Origin: CAYLZN01 sp964387935
GTDB lineage: Bacteria > Acidobacteriota > Vicinamibacteria > Vicinamibacterales > JAFNAJ01
NCBI GenBank assembly: GCA_964387935.1
Contig: CAYLZN010000199.1
Span: 1 to 10,912, forward strand
Direction: 5' to 3'
DNA length: 10,912 nucleotides
This document shows, one piece after another, positions 6,963-10,912 of the stretch (position 1 is the stretch's first letter; each line of letters starts with the position of its first letter). Both the position numbers and the translations under genes were made by a program. The notes under the pieces were generated by a model. That model searched no databases. It saw only the letters and a list, made by a program, of their open reading frames with translations, and was not told the DNA's origin.

Positions 6963-8078
6963 TCAGGCCTGTCCGTAGTAGGCCGCGATCGCGCCGACGA
7001 CCTCCCGCAACTGCGCCTCGCTCAGTTCGCCGTAGATGGGCAGTGCCAGCGAGTCCCCGGCCGCGGCCTCCGCCACCGGGAAGTCCCCCTCGCGGTACCC
7101 CAGCCCGCTGAAGCAGGCCTGGAGATGGAACGGCACAGGGTAGTAGATCTCCGTGCCGATGCCAACCGCGGTCAGGTGCGCACGAAGCCCGTCCCGGTCG
7201 GGGACCCGGACGACGAATTGATTGTAGATGTGGTAACCGCCCGCCCGCTCCTCCGGAAGCGCGACGCGCCCGGCGAGTCCGGCCTCGCCGAAGAGGGTGC
7301 GGTACCGTGAGGCGTTGCGGCGCCGTGCCTCGGTCCATCCGGCGAGATGGGGCAGCTTGACCCGCAGCACCGCCGCCTGCAGGGCATCGAGCCGGAAGTT
7401 GCCTCCGACGATCTGATGGTAATACTTCGGCTGCATGCCGTGCCCGCGCAGCAGTCGCACCCGCTCGGCGAGGCCCGCATCCCTGGTGGTCACGAGCCCG
7501 CCATCGCCGAACGCCCCCAGGTTCTTGGTCGGGAAGAACGAGAAGCAGCCCAGGTCGCCAATCCCGCCCACGAGCCGGCCCTTGTATCGCGCGCCGATGG
7601 CCTGCGCGGCGTCTTCGATCACCGCCACGCCGCGCGCCCGCGCGCCCTCGAGCACAGGGTCGAGGTCCGCACCCTGCCCGAACAGGTGCACGGGGATGAT
7701 GGCCCTGGTCCGCGACGTGATCGCGCGAAGCGTCGCGTCCGGGTCGAGGTTGAACGTCGAGCCTTCGCTGTCCACGAACACCGGGCGCGCCCCGAGTCGA
7801 GCCACGCACCCGGCCGTCGCGAAGAAGGAATAGGTCGGAGTGACGACCTCGTCACCCGGGCCCACGCCCAGGGCCATCAGTGCTGCCAGCAGGGCATCGG
7901 TGCCAGAGGACACGCCAATCGCGTAGGGCACGTCGAGCATGGCGGCGATCTCACGCTCGAGGCCCTCGACTTCCGCGCCGAGGATGAACTGCTGGCTGTC
8001 GCAGACTCGGCCGACGGTCGCCATCACGGCGTCCCGCAGGGGGGCGTACTGCGCTTTCAGGTCGAGGAGGGGAACCAT
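6963..8078 (-). CDS. DegT/DnrJ/EryC1/StrS-family PLP-dependent sugar aminotransferase
   Basis: 371 aa, typical length. It transfers an amino group, normally from glutamate, to a keto group of a nucleotide sugar and so makes an amino sugar for a surface glycan. Fold-type I PLP motifs: SSGTDAL (57-63, phosphate binding); EDAAQAIGA (155-163), with D156 for the pyridine nitrogen and Q159 replacing the His or Gln found there in the family; and FFPTKNLGAFGDGG (181-194), with K185 as the Schiff-base lysine. The N-terminus VPLLDLKAQY matches the family start. The PTKNLG form resembles the WbpE/FdtB/QdtB group acting on 3-keto sugars, but regiochemistry cannot be read from sequence alone. ATG 8078 has no Shine-Dalgarno motif; its leader consists of the heptamer array at 8085-8161. 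First of the four-gene minus-strand run with the symporter, rfbD and the glycosyltransferase. Confidence 0.93.
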   Translation of the reverse strand: MVPLLDLKAQYAPLRDAVMATVGRVCDSQQFILGAEVEGLEREIAAMLDVPYAIGVSSGTDALLAALMALGVGPGDEVVTPTYSFFATAGCVARLGARPVFVDSEGSTFNLDPDATLRAITSRTRAIIPVHLFGQGADLDPVLEGARARGVAVIEDAAQAIGARYKGRLVGGIGDLGCFSFFPTKNLGAFGDGGLVTTRDAGLAERVRLLRGHGMQPKYYHQIVGGNFRLDALQAAVLRVKLPHLAGWTEARRRNASRYRTLFGEAGLAGRVALPEERAGGYHIYNQFVVRVPDRDGLRAHLTAVGIGTEIYYPVPFHLQACFSGLGYREGDFPVAEAAAGDSLALPIYGELSEAQLREVVGAIAAYYGQA

Positions 8079-8084
8079 AAGTGC

Positions 8085-8161
8085 GGGCTCAGGGCTCAGG
8101 GCTCAAGGCGCAGGGCGCAGGGCGAAAGGCGCAGGGCGCAAGGCTCAGGGGTCACGGCTCG
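8085..8161. repeat. Tandem heptamer array, 11 units
   Basis: Eleven consecutive 7-bp units on the + strand: GGGCTCA three times, then AGGCGCA, GGGCGCA, GGGCGAA, AGGCGCA, GGGCGCA, AGGCTCA, GGGGTCA and CGGCTCG. The consensus is RGGCKCA. The last unit is the most degraded. The array fills nearly all of the gap between two minus-strand genes, ending 2 bp from the stop codon at 8164 and 6 bp before ATG 8078. On the transcribed strand the units read TGAGCCC or TGCGCCY. No dyad symmetry or spacer structure is present, so it is not CRISPR. Confidence 0.93.
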
Positions 8162-8163
8162 CA

Positions 8164-8727
8164 TCACCGATGGACGTACAGCTCCGGCGCGCCCCAGACC
8201 GCCCAGTCGTTGGCGGCATTATCCCCTCGGCCGGGCAGGCTGCTGTTGGTGTTGAAGATCAGATCGACGGTGAGACCGCCGTAGGCCGACAGGTCCACCT
8301 CGATCGGAATCCAGCGGCGATCGTTCGGGTTGTTGAGGGGATCGACGTGCTGCTTGACCAGTTCGTCGTGCGTCCGCCCGTCGGACACGCCGAACCGGAA
8401 CAGCACCCCGTCGCCGCCGGGCCGTTCCCACACCTCGGGATCGAGCGCCACCCAGACGCGGAGCCAGGCATCCTGGGGCACCGCCATCTGCTTGTAGATC
8501 AGGCGGCTGGTGGGATGCATGAAGATGCCCTTGCGGGTTTCACCGTTGACGGTGAGGTCGGTGAGCTTGAACGCGGCCTCGAGCGGCAGGTTCGAACGCT
8601 TCTCCGCCTGCGGGTACAGGTCGAGCAGCGCCACGGCGGGCTGACCGACCCCCGCGGGCCGGAAGTAGAAGACCGCGGCGGCGAGCACCGCGAGGACGAC
8701 GAGCACGAGCAGAAGACGGTTCTTCAT
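8164..8727 (-). CDS. Membrane-anchored protein of unknown function, paralog A
   Basis: 187 aa. A short basic N-terminus (MKNR) and one hydrophobic helix (about 4-21) form a signal anchor or uncleaved signal peptide; no lipobox cysteine is present. The rest should be extracytoplasmic. Conserved with the 9584-10153 gene: LxDLYPxAEKR (about 34-44), GVSDG (near 112-116), DRRWIPIEVDLSAYGG (136-151), LIFNT (near 156-160) and WGAP near the C-terminus. The beta-strand pattern and the WxPIEVDLSAYxG...FNT...WGxP ending suggest a galactose-binding-like or jelly-roll sandwich (inference). ATG 8727 is chosen because the anchor starts there; GTG 8736 is also in frame, and neither has a good ribosome-binding site. 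The gene is divergent from the ABC permease, with 59 bp between starts, so a role in export or surface retention of the polysaccharide is a reasonable guess only. Confidence 0.8.
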   Translation of the reverse strand: MKNRLLLVLVVLAVLAAAVFYFRPAGVGQPAVALLDLYPQAEKRSNLPLEAAFKLTDLTVNGETRKGIFMHPTSRLIYKQMAVPQDAWLRVWVALDPEVWERPGGDGVLFRFGVSDGRTHDELVKQHVDPLNNPNDRRWIPIEVDLSAYGGLTVDLIFNTNSSLPGRGDNAANDWAVWGAPELYVHR

Positions 8728-8768
8728 GGATGTCACGGGCCCGCGGAAGGGGCGCGGCCAGCCCTACA

Positions 8769-8777
8769 TGCTACACT
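8769..8777 (+). promoter_or_regulatory. Candidate extended -10 promoter of the ABC permease gene
   Basis: TGCTACACT matches the extended -10 form TGnTAnAnT, with TG at 8769-8770 and TACACT at 8772-8777. It lies in the 59-bp divergent gap. A start site 6-8 nt downstream would fall 2-4 nt before ATG 8787, giving a nearly leaderless mRNA. This fits the lack of any Shine-Dalgarno motif before that ATG. No convincing -35 box is visible. Confidence 0.4.
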
Positions 8778-8786
8778 CCGCACCGG

Positions 8787-9563
8787 ATGCTGGCCAACCT
8801 CGGGGACCTGTGGCGGTACCGGGACCTGCTGCGCAACCTCGTCGCCCGCGACCTCCGCATCAAATACAAGGGCTCCACGATCGGCTTCGCGTGGTCGCTC
8901 CTGCATCCGCTGATGCTCACGGCGGTCTACACGCTGGCCTTCCGCTACGTGCTGTCCATCCGCATCGAGCACTTTCCCGTGTTCCTGCTGAGCGGGCTGC
9001 TGCCCTGGATGTTCTTCAGCGGGGCGCTCAGCCAGGCGACGGGCTCGGTCGCCGACAACGGCACGCTCGTGCGCAAGGTCGCCTTCCCGCGCCTGGTGCT
9101 GCCGCTCGGTGCCATCGTGGCGCAATTCGTCCAGTTCCTGCTCATGTTCGCCGTCGTCGTCCCGGTCGGGCTGCTGTCCGGCACGCGGGCCTCATCGGCC
9201 TTGCTGGCGCTGCCGCCCGTCGTCGCGCTGCAACTGGTGTTCACGGCCGGCCTCGGCCTCCTGATGGCGACGGCCTATGTGTACTTCCGTGACACTCGGC
9301 ACCTGCTGGACGTGGCGCTGCAGATCTGGTTCTGGGTGACCCCGGTCGTGTATTCGATTGCGCTCGTGCCGCCCGCGTTCGCGCGGGCCCTCTGGCTGAA
9401 TCCGATGACGCTGTTCGTCACCACCTACCAGCGCATCATCCTCGAGGGCACCTGGCCGTCGGTGTCGACGGTCGCGGCCATGGCGGCCATCACCCTGGCC
9501 GTCAGCGCGCTTGGCCTGTCAGTCTTCGTGAGGCACCAGCGACGGTTCGCCGAACTGGTGTGA
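8787..9563 (+). CDS. ABC-2 type polysaccharide export permease (Wzm-like)
   Basis: 258 aa, the usual size of Wzm/TagG/KpsM-type permeases. It forms the membrane channel that, with an ATPase (Wzt/TagH type), exports undecaprenyl-linked O-antigen, capsule or teichoic-acid-like polymer. Seen: the amphipathic N-terminal gate segment RNLVARDLRIKYKGSTIG (16-33); six hydrophobic segments near 34-54, 63-83, 104-128, 138-162, 172-194 and 226-247; the family block FRDTRHLLDVALQIWFWVTP (167-186); and LNPMTLF (204-210). ATG 8787 fits the family start; an in-frame ATG at 8730 would add 19 residues of low-complexity Arg/Gly/Ala sequence and overlaps the divergent gene's start. No ATPase gene follows, since the next gene is convergent after 20 bp, so the partner must lie outside the window. 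It is the only + strand gene within the polysaccharide region. Confidence 0.92.
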   Translation: MLANLGDLWRYRDLLRNLVARDLRIKYKGSTIGFAWSLLHPLMLTAVYTLAFRYVLSIRIEHFPVFLLSGLLPWMFFSGALSQATGSVADNGTLVRKVAFPRLVLPLGAIVAQFVQFLLMFAVVVPVGLLSGTRASSALLALPPVVALQLVFTAGLGLLMATAYVYFRDTRHLLDVALQIWFWVTPVVYSIALVPPAFARALWLNPMTLFVTTYQRIILEGTWPSVSTVAAMAAITLAVSALGLSVFVRHQRRFAELV

Positions 9564-9583
9564 GCTGGGTCGCGGGCCGCCTG

Positions 9584-10153
9584 TTACGGGATCGGGCCTG
9601 CGGCGCCCGGCACGATGCGGGGTGCACCCCAGACGCAGGCATCACCCACGGCGTTGCCGCTCTCGCCGGGCTCGGTGTTGAAGATCACCCGAACCTGCCT
9701 GCCGGCATACGCGGACAGGTCCACCTCGATCGGGAACCAGCGTCGGTCCTCGGGCTCGTCCTGGGGCCGGACGACCTGCCGGACGAGGTTCGTGTACGTC
9801 GGGCCATCCGACACCCCGATGCGGAAGATGGCCCCATCACTCTCGAGCAACCACGAGTCTGGCCGAAGGGCGGCTGCGGTCCTCAGCACCGCCCCCTCCG
9901 GCACCTGGACGGTCCAGATCACCCGGCTGAAGGGATGCGCGAACAGGGACCGCTGCCGGTCCCCGTTGATGACGACAGTCTGGATCGCGAACGCGTCCTC
10001 CAGGCTCGCCATCGTGGTGCGCTTCTCGGCGTCGGGGAACAGTTCGATCAGGTCGATCGCGCCCTGCTCGAGACCGCCCTGGCCGGATCGCCACCACCAG
10101 ACCCCCAGGATCACGACGAGCACGAGGACGAGCGCAAACAGACGAGTACGCAT
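9584..10153 (-). CDS. Membrane-anchored protein of unknown function, paralog B
   Basis: 189 aa, clearly related to the 8164-8727 product (shared LFPDAEKR, GVSDG, DRRWFPIEVDLSAYAG, VIFNT and WGAP). Signal anchor: MRTR plus a hydrophobic helix (about 5-21, ending WWWR). No lipobox. The remainder should be extracytoplasmic and beta-rich. ATG 10153 is fixed by its overlap with the upstream stop codon (TGATG), so its translation is coupled to the bitopic membrane protein at 10153-10911. This suggests that the two proteins work together, perhaps as a complex. A 20-bp stretch (9714-9733) is identical to 8288-8307 in paralog A at the DLSAY block, a sign of duplication. Its stop lies 20 bp from the convergent permease stop. 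Function is unknown; polysaccharide handling is inferred from context only. Confidence 0.82.
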   Translation of the reverse strand: MRTRLFALVLVLVVILGVWWWRSGQGGLEQGAIDLIELFPDAEKRTTMASLEDAFAIQTVVINGDRQRSLFAHPFSRVIWTVQVPEGAVLRTAAALRPDSWLLESDGAIFRIGVSDGPTYTNLVRQVVRPQDEPEDRRWFPIEVDLSAYAGRQVRVIFNTEPGESGNAVGDACVWGAPRIVPGAAGPIP

Positions 10154-10911
10154 CACGCCGCCACATCCTCCGGTCCGTCGTCCACGAACAGCATGTACCA
10201 GGTGAAGGCCGCGAGCGCCCAGTTGTAGAGCACGATCAGCGTCCCGAGCGTCCAGCGCGAACGGAGCCAGCCGGGCTTGTCCTGCAACAGGTACTCGACG
10301 CGGCGGAACACGGACGCGCGTTCCGCGGACGCCGAGAACACGAGGTCGCCCCACTGCTCCTTGCCGTTCACCGCGAGCACGCCGCCCAGGTACGATTGCC
10401 CACGACTGGTCCACACGGCGATGCCCTTGCCAGCGGGCACGTCCGGTGCCTGGATCTCGAGCCGGTACTGCTTGCCGTGGGAATCCTCGAGCGGGGTGAA
10501 CGCGATCGTGAACGTGTCGCGGGCCACGACCTCCCGCGCCGGTTTCACGACGCGGGCCACCTGTCGCGGGACGAACCCCTCCGGCACCGCGGCCACCGCA
10601 CCTGCCGGGCGCGCGCCCCCGACCTCGGTCAGTGTGAACACGACGTCGCCGTCAACCGCCTGGCCCGCAGGTTGCGCGGCCACGGTGAGACCCGACAGGC
10701 CCCCCGCCATCACCCCGAACGTCTGGGAGACCACGAAGTCACCAGCGATCTCGCCGACCGGCTGCGCCTGGGCCGCGCGCGGAGCGGAGGGCACACCGCT
10801 CTGCTGGTAGAACAGCACGTAGATCTGAAACGCGAACAGCGCGCCGCAGAGCGGCACGAAGAGCAGGAACGCGATGAGCGTCGGGGACCGCCGGCCAGGT
10901 GCCGGCTCCAC
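10153..10911 (-). CDS. Bitopic membrane protein with large extracytoplasmic domain (start may lie outside window)
   Basis: 252 residues if translation starts at GTG 10911, one base from the window edge; the true start may lie beyond it. Two hydrophobic helices, about 11-34 (LIAFLLFVPLCGALFAFQIY) and 222-243, bracket about 185 residues that should face the periplasm. That region starts with the VVSQTF motif and carries TFTIAFTPLEDSHGKQYRLE near 152-171, then IAVWTSRGQSYLGGVL and GDLVF. The QxF ... FxPLxDSxGKxYxxxI pattern recalls an extracellular beta-sandwich region found beside glycosyltransferases and in polysaccharide loci; this is from memory, and I cannot name the family. The short C-terminal tail DDGPEDVAA is acidic and probably cytoplasmic. 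The stop overlaps the ATG of paralog B by one base (TGATG), implying coupled synthesis. No catalytic motif is seen. Confidence 0.78.
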   Translation of the reverse strand: MEPAPGRRSPTLIAFLLFVPLCGALFAFQIYVLFYQQSGVPSAPRAAQAQPVGEIAGDFVVSQTFGVMAGGLSGLTVAAQPAGQAVDGDVVFTLTEVGGARPAGAVAAVPEGFVPRQVARVVKPAREVVARDTFTIAFTPLEDSHGKQYRLEIQAPDVPAGKGIAVWTSRGQSYLGGVLAVNGKEQWGDLVFSASAERASVFRRVEYLLQDKPGWLRSRWTLGTLIVLYNWALAAFTWYMLFVDDGPEDVAA

Positions 10912-10912
10912 C

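Noticed and set aside
5433..7310. A 625-codon open frame on the + strand, antisense to the symporter and aminotransferase
   Set aside because: Its translation is rich in His, Arg, Asp and Glu with no fold-like pattern, as expected for the complement of GC-rich hydrophobic coding sequence. The opposite strand carries two unmistakable genes over the same bases.
5542..7809. A 755-codon minus-strand open frame overlapping the symporter and aminotransferase in another frame
   Set aside because: The translation is Arg/Gly/Ala low-complexity sequence without motifs. The two real genes in a different frame account for the region.
8085..8161. The heptamer array as a CRISPR array or attachment site
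   Set aside because: The units are 7 bp with no spacers, no dyad symmetry and no cas or integrase gene nearby.
9564..9583. The 20-bp convergent gap after the permease as a terminator
   Set aside because: GC-rich, but no stem-loop with a T-run can be drawn on either strand.

Overview
The window is about 10.9 kb of GC-rich DNA (clearly well above 60% GC) from a bacterium with a complex envelope. The best guess is a soil or sediment Acidobacteriota of the Vicinamibacteria type. This is an inference from the BACON-like and FAEGAT-repeat secreted proteins, the SD-poor GC-rich genes and the intergenic heptamer array, not from any phylogenetic marker. There are no RNA genes, CRISPR arrays, integrases, transposases or phage genes.

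Left part (1-3830, + strand): two head-to-tail paralogous genes for large secreted beta-rich proteins. Only the last 215 codons of the first are present. The second is complete (about 1050 aa): signal peptide, an unrecognised beta-rich domain, a small BACON-core-like segment, a PPC-like domain, two Ig-like repeats each with two cysteines, a shortened BACON-like domain, and four C-terminal repeats of about 112-125 aa marked by [FL]AEGAT. The two genes share their C-terminal architecture, and 126 bp of it is perfectly identical, which suggests recent homogenisation.

Middle part (3840-8078, - strand, convergent with the left part): a compact run of cell-surface polysaccharide genes, in transcription order a DegT/DnrJ-type sugar aminotransferase, a GltP/DctA-family acidic amino-acid symporter, dTDP-4-dehydrorhamnose reductase (rfbD) and a family 2 glycosyltransferase. 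rfbD and the glycosyltransferase overlap by 4 bp (GTGA). The symporter is the odd member; it could supply glutamate, the usual amino donor of such aminotransferases.

Right part (8085-10912): an 11-unit heptamer array, then two paralogous small membrane-anchored proteins (8164-8727 and 9584-10153, both - strand) on either side of a + strand Wzm-like ABC-2 polysaccharide export permease (8787-9563). The second paralog is translationally coupled (TGATG) to a bitopic membrane protein with a large extracytoplasmic domain (10153-10911). No ABC ATPase (Wzt) partner lies in the window.

Taken together this is a polysaccharide (O-antigen or capsule-like) synthesis and export locus beside a pair of secreted repeat proteins. 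The least-known parts are the paralogous anchored proteins with their coupled bitopic partner, and the rearranged domain order of the 1050-aa secreted protein.
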